Shown piece after piece: positions 20,528 to 29,051 of a DNA stretch of 64,000 nucleotides. Numbering within the stretch: the stretch's first letter is position 1; each line of letters begins with the position of its first letter. The stretch spans positions 1-64,000 of the forward strand of contig CAVQQP010000005.1 in NCBI GenBank assembly GCA_963714995.1, read 5' to 3'. The stretch is from Prado023 sp963714995. GTDB taxonomy: Bacteria; Actinomycetota; Actinomycetes; S36-B12; CAIYMF01. The position numbers were made by a program, and so were the translations under genes. A model generated the notes under the pieces. It saw only the letters and a program-made list of their open reading frames with translations, did no database searches and had not been told where the DNA came from.

Positions 20528-21418
20528 TCACACCCGGTTGGGCTGCGCGGCGCCCAGGAGCCGGTCGACGTCCTGGGACTCGATCACCGCCAGGCCCTGG
20601 GACGCCGCCAGGACGCCCAGGTAGCGCTCGACCGCGTGGGCCAGCGTGCCGTCGATTGCCCCCGTCTCCGGGCCGAAGTCATCGGCGGTCAGGCCAAGGT
20701 CAGCCAGCGGGAGCAGCACCTCGGGGCGGGTCCAGAACATCGATCCCGCGGGGAACCAGAGCGCATCGGGGTCGAACGTCCGGCCCCCCTTCCGGGCCAG
20801 CTCCTCGACGCGTTGCCGGTTCGCACTGAGGAACTCGCGACCCAGGACGTTGCGGGCCGGCACGACCATCCCGATCCGTCGATCGGCGGCCAGGAGCCCG
20901 AGGATCGCCTCGATCCGTCCGGCGGACCCGACGAGTCCGTCGAGCAGGTCCCGCCGCCACGAATCGCCGTTGCGCATGTGCGGGGACCGCTTGGTGTGCA
21001 GCTTGAGGACGGCGTCGTGGCCCGGGACCCGGTCGAGCACCTGGAGCAGCGGCCATATGTCGCGCCCTTGATTCGGCAGCACCCGCACGTCGGCTCCGGG
21101 GAACCGCACCTGGATGGACTCGGCCCGATGGTCCGCGCGGCCCTCCACGAGCGTGACGACGAGGTCCACGTGCCCTGGGATCAGTTCGATTCCCGCAGCC
21201 AGTTCGTCCCACAGCTCGGGGTAGTAGACGTGCGCGATCACCAGCACGCGGGTATCCGCGCCGCCCCCGGACTCGGCGGACGCGGGCCGGCTCGGGGCCG
21301 ACCCGACCAGGTCGCGCATGAAGCGCGCGCGCCGGGGGCGCATCCGGATGAGCCGCATCCGTGTCACGACGCGGTGGCGCGCCGAGGAGGACAGCGAGCT
21401 CGTGACCTCCTGTGCCAT
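20528..21418 (-). CDS. RgpF-like (rhamnan synthesis F) domain protein
   Basis: Related to the RgpF/PF05045 group found in rhamnose-containing polysaccharide synthesis and fused to many glycosyltransferases. Visible features: VLVIAHVYYPELWDELAAG, DVRVLPNQGRDIWPLLQVLD and AVLKLHTKRSPHMRNGDSWR, the highly conserved NxGRDxxP and LKxHxKxS signatures, then DALWFPAGSMFWTRPEVLLP and an Asp-rich end. The N-terminal ~60 residues are basic and Ser/Arg-rich. The chosen ATG at 21418 lies five bases after the hppA stop, so this gene is read from the hppA transcript or its 3' end. At 296 residues it is a free-standing RgpF domain. Its exact reaction is not defined; context with the exporter and flippase supports a role in a cell-wall glycan. 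Confidence 0.75.
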   Translation of the reverse strand: MAQEVTSSLSSSARHRVVTRMRLIRMRPRRARFMRDLVGSAPSRPASAESGGGADTRVLVIAHVYYPELWDELAAGIELIPGHVDLVVTLVEGRADHRAESIQVRFPGADVRVLPNQGRDIWPLLQVLDRVPGHDAVLKLHTKRSPHMRNGDSWRRDLLDGLVGSAGRIEAILGLLAADRRIGMVVPARNVLGREFLSANRQRVEELARKGGRTFDPDALWFPAGSMFWTRPEVLLPLADLGLTADDFGPETGAIDGTLAHAVERYLGVLAASQGLAVIESQDVDRLLGAAQPNRV

Positions 21419-21422
21419 CCCC

Positions 21423-23930
21423 CTAGTGTCCGGCACCCGGTGGGGTGCCCGGGGCACTCTCGGGCGCGGGTCCACCGGCCGACACCGCGTCGTCCGTGGT
21501 GACGACGCCACCGTGGCCCGCCGCTCCGCCCGCCGCAGGTGTCGCCGCCTGGTCCTCCAGCTCCCGCGTGGCGACCGTCTCCTGGTACTCGGCGTGGACC
21601 CGGTGCGCGATCTTGTCGATCAGGTCCTCGCCGCCGCCGCGGTGCCGACCGGAGGCGATCAGCGAGCCGACGATGATCGCCAGCGCCCCCAGCGCGATCC
21701 CCATGCGCAGCGTCGTCTGCCCGTCCAGGGTCATGGCCACGACAGCGGGGGCGATCAGCAGCGCCACCAGGTTCATCACCTTCAGCAGCGGGTTGATGGC
21801 CGGGCCGGCGGTGTCCTTGAACGGGTCGCCGACGGTGTCACCGATGACCGTGGCCGCATGGGCGTCGGAGTACTTGCCGCCCATGTTGCCGTCCTCGACG
21901 AACTTCTTCGCGTTGTCCCAGGCCCCGCCGGAGTTGGCCAGGAACACCGCCATGAGCGTGCCCGTGGCGATGGTGCCGGCCAGGAACGTGCCCAGGGCGC
22001 CGACGCCGAGGCCGAACCCGACGGCGATCGGCGTGAGCATGGCCAGCAGGCCGGGCGTGCTCAGCTCGCGCAGGGAGTCGCGCGTGACGATGTCGACGAC
22101 CTTGCCGTACTCCGGCTTCTCGGTGCCCTCCATGATCCCCGGATGGTCGCGGAACTGGCGGCGGACCTCGTAGATGACCGCCCCGGCCGCGCGGGACACG
22201 GCGTTGATCGCCAGCCCGGAGAACAGGAACACGACCGCGGCACCGATCAGCAGGCCGACGAGGTTGCGCGGGTTGGCGACGTCGAGGACGCCGACGTACT
22301 GGCCGAGCTGGGCGAGGTTCGCCAGGGCGCCGGACGCGGTCTGACCCGCGTCGATGGCGGCGATCGTGACCGACTCGCGGAACGCACCGAACAGGGCGGT
22401 GGCCGCCAGGACCGCGGTCGCGATCGCGATGCCCTTCGTGATCGCCTTGGTGGTGTTGCCCACGGCGTCGAGCTTGGTCAGGATCACCGCACCCTCGCCG
22501 GTCACGTCCCCGGACATCTCGGCGATGCCCTGGGCGTTGTCCGAGACAGGTCCGAAGGTGTCCATGGACACGATGACCCCGACCGTGGTCAGCAGGCCGG
22601 TGCCGGCCAGGGCGATCGCGAACAGGCTCAGCACGACCGACCCGCCACCGAGCGAGAAGGCGGCGAACACCGCGGCGCCGATCAGCAGGGCGGAGTAGAC
22701 CGCCGACTCGAGCCCGACCGAGATGCCGGTGAGGATGACCGTGGCCGGGCCGGTGAGCGCGGACTTGGCGACGTCGTCCACGGGGCGCCGCCCGGTCTCG
22801 GTGAAGTAGCCGGTGAGCTGCTGGATCGCCGCGGCGAGCACGATGCCGATCAGGACCGCCCCGATCGCCAGGAACCGCGGGTTGAACGACTCGGCCCGGA
22901 CGACGTCCAGGCCCAGGGCGTCCAGGCGGATGCCGGTGATCCGGGTCAGCCGGTCGGGCAGGAACACGTAGGCGGCGATGACCACCAGGACCGCGGACAG
23001 CGCGGCGGAGATGAAGAAGCCGCGGTTGATCGCCGTCATGCCCGAGCGGTCCCCGGCGCGGGGGGCCACGGCGAAGATGCCGACGACCGCGGTGATCACG
23101 CCCAGCGCCGGCACGATCAGCGGGAACACCAGGCCCAGCGAGCCGAAGGCGGTGGTGCCGAGGATGAGGGCGGCGACCAGGGTCACGGCATAGGACTCGA
23201 ACAGGTCCGCGGCCATGCCGGCGCAGTCGCCCACGTTGTCGCCCACGTTGTCGGCGATGGTCGCGGCGTTGCGCGGGTCGTCCTCGGGGATGTGGGACTC
23301 GACCTTGCCGACCAGGTCCGCGCCGACGTCAGCGGCCTTGGTGAAGATGCCGCCGCCGACGCGCATGAACATGGCCAGCAGGGCGGCACCGAAGCCGAAG
23401 CCCTCGAGGACCTTGGGCGCCTCGCCCTTGTAGACCAGGACCACGACCGCTGCGCCGAACAGGCCCAGCCCGACGGTGAACATGCCGGCCACGCCACCGG
23501 TCCGGAAGGCGATGCGCATGGCCTGCTGCTCACCGGAGTCCCGCGCGGCGGCCGCGACCCGCACATTCCCGCGCACAGCGAGCCACATGCCGAAGTAGCC
23601 GGTCGTGGCGGAGAACACCGCACCCACGATGAAGAACAGGGAGCGGCCGATCCGCTCGGAGGTCGTCGAGGCGGGCAGCAGGAACAGCACGAAGAAGACG
23701 AGGACCGCGAACACGCTCAGTGTCCGGAACTGCCGGCTCAGGTAGGCCGAGGCGCCCTCCTGGATCGCCGCGGCGATCTCCTGCATCTTCGCGGTGCCCG
23801 CGGGGGCGGCGAGGACCTCGCGGGACAGGATCCAGGCCACGACCAGGGCCGACAGGCCGATGGCCGCGATCACCCCGACGGTCAGCATGTCCGCGGTATC
23901 CAGGGTGACTGCCGAGATCTCGGTGGGCAT
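21423..23930 (-). CDS. hppA: Membrane-bound proton-translocating pyrophosphatase, K+-independent type
   Basis: Hydrolyses pyrophosphate and pumps protons across the cytoplasmic membrane. The 835-residue protein has ~16 membrane segments. Catalytic acidic motifs are intact: KAADVGADLVGKVESHIPED (DVGADLVGK), DDPRNAATIADNVGDNVGDC, MDTFGPVSDNAQGIAEM and the late GDTVGDPFKDTAGPAINPLL. In the motif GNTTKAITKG the residue after GNTT is Lys. K+-dependent enzymes have Ala at that place and K+-independent ones have Lys, so this one should not need potassium. The C-terminus carries a ~50-residue Gly/Ala/Pro-rich tail. A good ribosome site (GAGGAG) precedes the ATG. The RgpF-like gene follows after five bases. 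Confidence 0.95.
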   Translation of the reverse strand: MPTEISAVTLDTADMLTVGVIAAIGLSALVVAWILSREVLAAPAGTAKMQEIAAAIQEGASAYLSRQFRTLSVFAVLVFFVLFLLPASTTSERIGRSLFFIVGAVFSATTGYFGMWLAVRGNVRVAAAARDSGEQQAMRIAFRTGGVAGMFTVGLGLFGAAVVVLVYKGEAPKVLEGFGFGAALLAMFMRVGGGIFTKAADVGADLVGKVESHIPEDDPRNAATIADNVGDNVGDCAGMAADLFESYAVTLVAALILGTTAFGSLGLVFPLIVPALGVITAVVGIFAVAPRAGDRSGMTAINRGFFISAALSAVLVVIAAYVFLPDRLTRITGIRLDALGLDVVRAESFNPRFLAIGAVLIGIVLAAAIQQLTGYFTETGRRPVDDVAKSALTGPATVILTGISVGLESAVYSALLIGAAVFAAFSLGGGSVVLSLFAIALAGTGLLTTVGVIVSMDTFGPVSDNAQGIAEMSGDVTGEGAVILTKLDAVGNTTKAITKGIAIATAVLAATALFGAFRESVTIAAIDAGQTASGALANLAQLGQYVGVLDVANPRNLVGLLIGAAVVFLFSGLAINAVSRAAGAVIYEVRRQFRDHPGIMEGTEKPEYGKVVDIVTRDSLRELSTPGLLAMLTPIAVGFGLGVGALGTFLAGTIATGTLMAVFLANSGGAWDNAKKFVEDGNMGGKYSDAHAATVIGDTVGDPFKDTAGPAINPLLKVMNLVALLIAPAVVAMTLDGQTTLRMGIALGALAIIVGSLIASGRHRGGGEDLIDKIAHRVHAEYQETVATRELEDQAATPAAGGAAGHGGVVTTDDAVSAGGPAPESAPGTPPGAGH

Positions 23931-24379
23931 GTGCCGTCTCCTCGCGTGGGTGGGCCGCTGAACGGGGTCAGGACCTCACGTGTGGCGCACGCCCGGACCT
24001 GATGGTGACCGATCCGGGCTGCATCGGATTGCCGCAGTGTAGGGGGGAACTGTGGGCGGGATCACACACCCCCGGAGATCGCGCTTTCTGCGGCAGCATC
24101 GAAGGAATCGCGTCGCGCGAAACCGGTGCGATCCGGGCGGATCACCGGTGCTTCAGGGCCACGAGTTGACTGCTCAACGAGGTTCCGGGAGGAGCGAGCG
24201 TGGAGGACCCGGGGGCGGGGGCGGTGGGGCCCGGGGAGGCAGTGGGACGGGGGAAGGCGGTGGAGGCCCGGCCGCACGGTCCGGACACAGGTCTCGGTCC
24301 GGGGGCCGCCTCGCGGCCGCGTCAGGCCGGCCCGGACGGGACCGCCCGAGACTCGGAGCCGCACGAGGCCGAGCTGGTG
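23931..24379. other. 449-base gap upstream of hppA, no gene seen
   Basis: Contains the hppA leader with its GAGGAG ribosome site on the minus strand and, further out, a G-rich stretch (around 24205-24275) after the 3' end of the anti-sigma gene. On the minus strand TACACT near 24036-24041 could be a -10 element for hppA, but no good -35 partner is visible. I see no tRNA or convincing small gene. Confidence 0.35.
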
Positions 24380-24772
24380 CTACTCGATGCCCAGGAGGTC
24401 GTCGGCGACCGGCCAGGCCATCCGGATCTCGCACCCGGACCCGGCGGCGCGCACGTCGCACTCGAAGGACAGCGCATGGGCGACCGACAGCGCGAGCCCG
24501 CCGTCCTCGTCGCCGAAGTCGGGCGTGGTCGCCTCGTGGACCCGCACGGTGAAGAGCTCGTCGTCGTCCGTGATGTCGACGACCACCGGGTCGGGCAGTC
24601 CGGCCCGCTGCTGGCGCAGCACCGAGCGGGCGATCACCTCACCAACGGCCAGGCGGATCTCGTCGATGCGATCCTCGGAGACCCCACATCGGCGGGCCGC
24701 GGCTGTGGTGACCAGCCGGGCAGTGCGCACCTGCTCTGCCTGCGGGGGGATCGTGAGCGTCGCGGTTGCCAT
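24380..24772 (-). CDS. Anti-sigma factor / ATP-binding kinase, RsbW-like HATPase
   Basis: Small GHKL-type histidine-kinase-like ATPase of the partner-switching kind. Such proteins bind a sigma factor and phosphorylate a STAS antagonist. Seen: VSEDRIDEIRLAVGEVIARS, which fits the N-box helix though the usual Asn/Glu pair is altered, and DDDELFTVRVHEATTPDFGD, then EDGGLALSVAHALSF, a shortened G-box region. The family's usual length is ~130-150; this is 130. The ATG at 24772 is preceded by a GGAGGGG ribosome site. An upstream GTG at 24853 would overlap the STAS stop (GTGA) and add 27 residues. It sits directly downstream of the STAS gene on the same strand, so the pair is probably one operon. 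No sigma gene is adjacent. Confidence 0.75.
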   Translation of the reverse strand: MATATLTIPPQAEQVRTARLVTTAAARRCGVSEDRIDEIRLAVGEVIARSVLRQQRAGLPDPVVVDITDDDELFTVRVHEATTPDFGDEDGGLALSVAHALSFECDVRAAGSGCEIRMAWPVADDLLGIE

Positions 24773-24849
24773 CGAGGCCCCTCCTGACCGGTCGGTGCCG
24801 TGCCCGACCTGTGGATCTCCGTTGTACACCCGCAGCGGTGCCGCATCCG

Positions 24850-25185
24850 TCACCCGGTGACCGCTTCCTGCGCCGTGTCGAAGATGGGGATCGACGCGTC
24901 AAGTCCGGTGATCTCGAAGATCTTGCGGATGCGGTCGCTGGTGACCACCAGATGCAGCCATCCGCCGGCTTCGCGCGCGTGCTTGAGGGCCTTGACGAGC
25001 ACGCCGAGACCGGTGGAGTCGAGGAAGGCGACCTCGGACAGGTCGACGACGAGCCGGGCGTTGCCGGCGGCGATCTGGGCGTCGAGCTCGGTGTCGAGGT
25101 CGGGGGCGGTGAACACGTCGACCTCACCCCGTGCGCCCACGACGCAGACGTCGCCCTCGTTGCGCGTGGCCAACTGCAGCTCCAT
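24850..25185 (-). CDS. STAS-domain anti-sigma factor antagonist
   Basis: Single-domain STAS protein of 111 residues, the size of SpoIIAA/RsbV. It should bind the HATPase encoded next and release a sigma factor when unphosphorylated. Seen: VCVVGARGEVDVFTAPDLDT (first strands), RLVVDLSEVAFLDSTGLGVL, where the conserved Ser in DSTGLG is the usual phosphorylation site, and HLVVTSDRIRKIFEITGLD toward the C-terminus. The start has an AGGAGG ribosome site six bases upstream. It is leftward and divergent from the MrfA-like helicase. Confidence 0.9.
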   Translation of the reverse strand: MELQLATRNEGDVCVVGARGEVDVFTAPDLDTELDAQIAAGNARLVVDLSEVAFLDSTGLGVLVKALKHAREAGGWLHLVVTSDRIRKIFEITGLDASIPIFDTAQEAVTG

Positions 25186-25362
25186 GCCGCCTCCTGTCGT
25201 GATCCGGTCCCCAACTCTGGCACACGCCATGCTCGTGCTGGGCATCTGGTGGGCCGAGGTGGCCGCCCAGTCTGGGGGGCGGGCCGCGACCGGGCCGCTG
25301 GTGGTGGGTCCCGAGGTGCCGGGGACGGTCCGGGCAGGGTGTCGGGGCAGGATGGTCCGGTG

Positions 25363-27897
25363 GTGACGAGCAGGGACTCCGGCAGCGAGGTCGCTCCGGG
25401 CACCACGGGTCCCACGGGCACGCCTGCGCGCGTGCGCCCGGGCACGCCGGGCACCGCGGGAGCGCCGGGCACCCTGGGAGCGCCGGGCACACCCTCCCGC
25501 CCCGGGAGCGGATCCACCGCCATCTCGGCCCTCACCGAGCGACTTGCTGGGGATCCCCGCTGCGTCGGGCGGATCAGCCTCCCGGCCCGGACGGGGCGGA
25601 CCGCGGACTGGCCGTCGTGGCTGAATCCCGATGTCCAGCGGGCCTACGAGGGTCGCGGGATCATCAGGCCCTGGCATCACCAGGTCCGTACCGCCGATCT
25701 GGCCTGGTCCGGCCAGCACGTGCTCGTCGCGACCGGGACGGCGTCGGGCAAGTCGGCCGCCTTCGGGATGCCGGCGCTGACGGCGGCGCTCACCGATCCC
25801 GAGGGCGCCGGACGCCGCGGACCGACCGTGCTCTACCTGAGCCCCACGAAGGCGCTGGCCCACGACCAGCTCGCCGGGCTCCTCGACCTGGGACTTCCCG
25901 GACTGCGTGCGGCCGCCGTCGACGGGGACACCCCGGACGAGCAGCGGGCCTGGGCCCGTACCCACGCGCGCTGGATCGTGACGAACCCGGACATGCTCCA
26001 TCGCGGGATCCTGCCCCGACACGAGTCGTGGCGGGCGTTCCTGCGCAGCCTGCAGTTCGTCATCGTCGACGAGGCGCACACCTACCGGGGCGTGTTCGGC
26101 TCACACGTGGCGCTCGTGCTGCGGCGACTGCGCCGCGTGGCCGCCCTGCACGGGGCGTCGCCGACGTTCATCGCCGCGTCGGCGACCGTGGCCGACCCGC
26201 GACCCACGGCCGCGGATCTCCTCGGCGTCACGGCGGAGGTCGTCGACGTCGACGACAGCGCGCGCGGAGCCGTGGACATCATCCTGTGGAACCCCCAGGG
26301 GCAGGGCTCGACCCCCGTCCCCCCCGCCCCAGCTCCCGCCCCCACGGCCCCAGCCCCCGCCCGGGATCCGGACCCAGCGCGCGGCACCGACCTGCCGATC
26401 GACCCCGACCAGCCCCTCCCGGGCTTCCGGGGGACCCTGGCGGAGGCAGCGGACCTCATGTGCCAGCTCGTGGATCAGGGCACCTCGACCTTGACGTTCG
26501 CGCGGTCACGGCGGGCCGTGGAGATCCTCGCCGCATCGGTGCGTGAGGGGGCCGCGAACGGTGACCGGGTGCGTGCCTACCGCGGTGGCTACCTGCCCGA
26601 GGAGCGCCGGGCGCTCGAGGCGGACCTGCGCTCGGGACGCCTCCTGGGCCTGGCCGCCACCAATGCCCTGGAGCTCGGGATCGACATCAGCGGGCTGGAC
26701 GCGGTCCTGCTCGTGGGGTGGCCCGGGACCCGCTCGTCGTTCTGGCAGCAGGTGGGCCGGGCCGGCCGCCGAGGCGACTGCGCCCTGGCCGTCCTGATCG
26801 CCCGGGAGGATCCGCTCGACCAGTACGTCGTCGGCCACCCGGAGACCCTGACCGGCCGGCCGGTGGAGGCCAGCGTGATGGACCCGCGGAACCCGTACGT
26901 CCTTGCCGGGCACCTGTGCGCGGCGGCCGCCGAGGCCCCGCTGGTCGATGCCGAGCTCGACCTGTGGTTCGGCTCCGGAGCAGGGCACCTGTGCGCCGTC
27001 CTGGCTGACCGGGGGCTCCTGCGCCGACGCCGGGATGGGTGGTACTGGACCGACACGTCCCGCGCGGTCGACCTGGTGGACCTGCGGGGCGCCTCGGGCG
27101 GCCCGGTCCGGGTCATCGAGGAGGGCACCGGGCGGCTGCTGGGGACCGTGGACCCCGCCACCGCGCCCTCCGCCGTCCACGAGGGCGCGCTGTACGTCCA
27201 TCAGGGCTCTGCCTTCGAGGTCGTGACCCTTGATCTCGAGGCGCGTGTGGCCAGCGCCACCGCGACCGTCACCGACCTGAGCACCCACGCCCGGAGCACC
27301 GCGGATGTGGCGTTCGAGTCCGTGCGGTCCACGACGCGATGGGGTCGGGTGGACGTGTCCTGCGGCGAGGTCCTGGTCACGCGCCAGGTCACCTCCTACC
27401 TGGTGCGCCGCTGGCCCTCGGGCCAGGTCCTGGCCGAGCACCCCCTCGACCTGCCGGCCATGACGCTGCAGACGGTCGCGATGTGGTGGTCGATCCCCGA
27501 CGACGTCCTGCGCGCGGCCGAGGTCGACGAGGCCGACGTCCCGGGAGCGGTGCATGCACTCGAGCACGCCTCGATCGGGATCCTGCCCCTGCTGGCCACC
27601 TGTGACCGATGGGACCTCGGTGGCGTCTCCACAGCACGTCACCCGCAGACCGGACAGGCCGTCATCGTCGTGCACGACGGCCATCCCGGCGGTGCGGGAT
27701 TCGCCGAACGGGGATACCACCGGGCCGTCGAGTGGCTCACCGCGACCAGCGAGGCGATCGACAGCTGCAGCTGCGCGTCGGGCTGCCCAGCGTGCGTGCA
27801 GTCGCCCAAGTGCGGCAACGGCAACGAGCCGCTCGACAAGGCCGCCGCCCTGCGCCTGGCCCGCATGCTGCTCAGTGAACATGCGGCGGCCCGGTAG
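25363..27897 (+). CDS. MrfA/YprA-like DEAH-box helicase with DUF1998 cysteine cluster
   Basis: Superfamily 2 helicase; the family member MrfA of Bacillus acts in mitomycin C lesion repair. Two RecA domains are visible: HVLVATGTASGKSAAFGMPA (motif I), SPTKALAHDQLAG, FVIVDEAHTYRG (DEAH), FIAASATVADP (motif III), then NALELGIDISGLDAVLLVGW and SFWQQVGRAGRRGD (motif VI). A ~25-residue Pro/Ala-rich linker separates the RecA domains. The C-terminus has a zinc-type cysteine cluster, CSCASGCPACVQSPKCGNGN, followed by LDKAAALRLARMLL, the DUF1998 signature. The first ~45 residues are Gly/Pro/Thr-rich and probably disordered. The GTG at 25363 follows another in-frame GTG at 25360. Length 844 residues. 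Confidence 0.9.
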   Translation: MTSRDSGSEVAPGTTGPTGTPARVRPGTPGTAGAPGTLGAPGTPSRPGSGSTAISALTERLAGDPRCVGRISLPARTGRTADWPSWLNPDVQRAYEGRGIIRPWHHQVRTADLAWSGQHVLVATGTASGKSAAFGMPALTAALTDPEGAGRRGPTVLYLSPTKALAHDQLAGLLDLGLPGLRAAAVDGDTPDEQRAWARTHARWIVTNPDMLHRGILPRHESWRAFLRSLQFVIVDEAHTYRGVFGSHVALVLRRLRRVAALHGASPTFIAASATVADPRPTAADLLGVTAEVVDVDDSARGAVDIILWNPQGQGSTPVPPAPAPAPTAPAPARDPDPARGTDLPIDPDQPLPGFRGTLAEAADLMCQLVDQGTSTLTFARSRRAVEILAASVREGAANGDRVRAYRGGYLPEERRALEADLRSGRLLGLAATNALELGIDISGLDAVLLVGWPGTRSSFWQQVGRAGRRGDCALAVLIAREDPLDQYVVGHPETLTGRPVEASVMDPRNPYVLAGHLCAAAAEAPLVDAELDLWFGSGAGHLCAVLADRGLLRRRRDGWYWTDTSRAVDLVDLRGASGGPVRVIEEGTGRLLGTVDPATAPSAVHEGALYVHQGSAFEVVTLDLEARVASATATVTDLSTHARSTADVAFESVRSTTRWGRVDVSCGEVLVTRQVTSYLVRRWPSGQVLAEHPLDLPAMTLQTVAMWWSIPDDVLRAAEVDEADVPGAVHALEHASIGILPLLATCDRWDLGGVSTARHPQTGQAVIVVHDGHPGGAGFAERGYHRAVEWLTATSEAIDSCSCASGCPACVQSPKCGNGNEPLDKAAALRLARMLLSEHAAAR

Positions 27898-27920
27898 CCG
27901 GCTCGCCCAACTCGCGCGGC

Positions 27921-28313
27921 TCATGGATCCTGTGCCGTGAGCTGCGCATGGGCCCGCGCGCGCAGGTGGGCTTCACGACCGGGCGCCAGCCACTGCACCG
28001 GCGGCGGGGCCGGAGCCCGCGCCACCACCCACACCTCGGTGCCCCCCACACGGCACTCCGTGAGGGTTGCACCGTTCGCCCGAGCGATCGCGCCCGCCCG
28101 CGTGCAGGCCTGCTCCGGCTCGTCGAGGGTGGCCGATGCGCCGGCCAGTGCGGCGAGGTCCGCCGCCGCCGAGACCGTCTCGCGGACTGCCAGGGCGCTG
28201 CTCAGCACCACGGCGCCCGCGGCGAGCATCGTGAGCACCACGGCCCACAGCGCCACGAGCACGCTGGCCGAGCCACGCTCGTCGAGCCCCGACGGTCCGC
28301 GGCTCAGGTGCAC
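27921..28313 (-). CDS. TadE-like pilus-assembly/helicase-associated protein (Rv3654c-like)
   Basis: Small protein of 130 residues with one N-terminal membrane helix (RGSASVLVALWAVVLTMLAA) and an extracellular part rich in Ala with a disulfide-capable pair of Cys (EQACTRAGAIARANGATLTE then CRVGG). This pattern matches the short TadE-like proteins encoded at the 3' end of actinobacterial tad clusters beside the MrfA-like helicase. Unlike true TadE it lacks the +5 Glu after the processing Gly. A GTG start at 28313 is used; it is read after the TadE gene with 54 bases between. The gene converges with the helicase. Confidence 0.7.
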   Translation of the reverse strand: MHLSRGPSGLDERGSASVLVALWAVVLTMLAAGAVVLSSALAVRETVSAAADLAALAGASATLDEPEQACTRAGAIARANGATLTECRVGGTEVWVVARAPAPPPVQWLAPGREAHLRARAHAQLTAQDP

Positions 28314-28367
28314 CCCGCCGGACCCGCGAGGCGGCGCGGATCCATCGGCCGCACCGTCGTCGGTCGC

Positions 28368-28751
28368 TCACGAGTCCTCCCGCCAGCTGGTCGCCGAGGC
28401 ACGTACCTCGCGTCGCAGCGGACGCAGGAGGCGGATCGGCGGGGTGCGCGTCACCGAGGCCGTCACGGAGACCGTCCCGCCGGATCGCCGGACCGTCACG
28501 GACGCGTCCGGGGCCACCTGCCGGGCCGCGGCCCGTACGACCGTGGCCGGCTCCCCCCGCGCCGCCGCCCTGGCGCCCTCCCGGGCAGCCTGGGCCACCA
28601 CGCCCTGGGTGACGCCCAGGCTGAGCAGCCACGCGAGCGCCAGGACGACGGCCACCAGGGCAGGGATGCCCAGCGCCAACTCCGCCGTGACCATCCCCGA
28701 CTCGGACCGGGTGGCGGCCCGAAGCCGCCACCCGACCTTCCGAGCGTGCAT
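28368..28751 (-). CDS. TadE family pseudopilin-like protein
   Basis: The N-terminus RSESGMVTAELALGIPALVA is a class III (Flp-type) signal: cleavage would follow Gly, with Glu at +5, followed by a hydrophobic helix (PALVAVVLALAWLLSLGVTQ). The remainder is a periplasmic Ala/Arg/Thr-rich region with QAAREGARAAARGE typical of TadE/TadF minor pseudopilins. At 127 residues it has the usual length. The ATG at 28751 overlaps the last base of the DUF4244 stop (TGATG), so the two are co-translated. Role: minor component of the Flp/Tad pilus or secretion apparatus. Confidence 0.85.
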   Translation of the reverse strand: MHARKVGWRLRAATRSESGMVTAELALGIPALVAVVLALAWLLSLGVTQGVVAQAAREGARAAARGEPATVVRAAARQVAPDASVTVRRSGGTVSVTASVTRTPPIRLLRPLRREVRASATSWREDS

Positions 28752-28930
28752 CAGAAGAGGAACGAGAACGCCGCCGAGATCACCTGCCAGAGCAGGTCGG
28801 CGAACGACTCACTGCTCAGCAGCTTGATCAGCACACCCCCCAGGCCGCACACCGCGACCGTGCCCACCGCGTACTCCGCCGTGGACATCCCCGCGTCCTC
28901 GTCCCGCATCCGCACCACGAGCTCGTTCAT
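28751..28930 (-). CDS. DUF4244 family Flp-pilin-like protein
   Basis: 59-residue protein with a class III prepilin signal: DEDAGMSTAEYAVGTVAVCG, where cleavage after Gly leaves Met at +1 and Glu/Tyr at +5/+6. The mature helix continues LGGVLIKLLSSESFADLLWQ and ends AAFSFLF. This is the length and layout of the Flp major pilin. No prepilin peptidase gene is in the window, so the processing enzyme must lie elsewhere. It is the first gene of the second leftward tad unit, 98 bases downstream of a 16-bp element shared with the first unit. Confidence 0.85.
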   Translation of the reverse strand: MNELVVRMRDEDAGMSTAEYAVGTVAVCGLGGVLIKLLSSESFADLLWQVISAAFSFLF

Positions 28931-29027
28931 TGCCGTACCCCCGTTCCCCCGGTCCCCCGGTGCCACCCACCCTGGGTGGCTGGCCCAACCCTGTCCCGGG
29001 TCAGAGGATCCGTGAACCCCCTCCGCT

Positions 29028-29043
29028 GCGATCTGTGGACAAC
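29028..29043. promoter_or_regulatory. DnaA-box-like element upstream of the pilin unit
   Basis: GCGATCTGTGGACAAC, containing TGTGGACAA, which is the exact complement of TTGTCCACA, the actinobacterial DnaA box. The identical 16 bases recur at 32771-32786 upstream of the other tad unit. It lies nine bases after the tadC stop and 98 bases before the DUF4244 start. Confidence 0.5.
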
Positions 29044-29051
29044 CGGACTGA

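Noticed and set aside
21318..24002. 894-residue open frame on the plus strand opposite hppA
   Set aside because: Its product is a His/Asp/Gly/Arg-rich low-complexity sequence, as expected from the reverse of a GC-rich gene; hppA has all family motifs.
23931..24379. Small gene or RNA in the gap upstream of hppA
   Set aside because: Frames are Gly/Arg-rich and continue as shadows of the anti-sigma gene; no tRNA or riboswitch structure was recognisable.
26320..26400. Insertion in the helicase (Pro/Ala-rich stretch) as a mobile or intein element
   Set aside because: It is in frame, short and low-complexity, and lies between the two RecA domains, so a natural linker.
28313..28731. Alternative 252-residue frame over the TadE genes (27973-28731)
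   Set aside because: Gly/Arg-rich shadow; the TadE genes on the same strand have signal sequences and correct overlaps.
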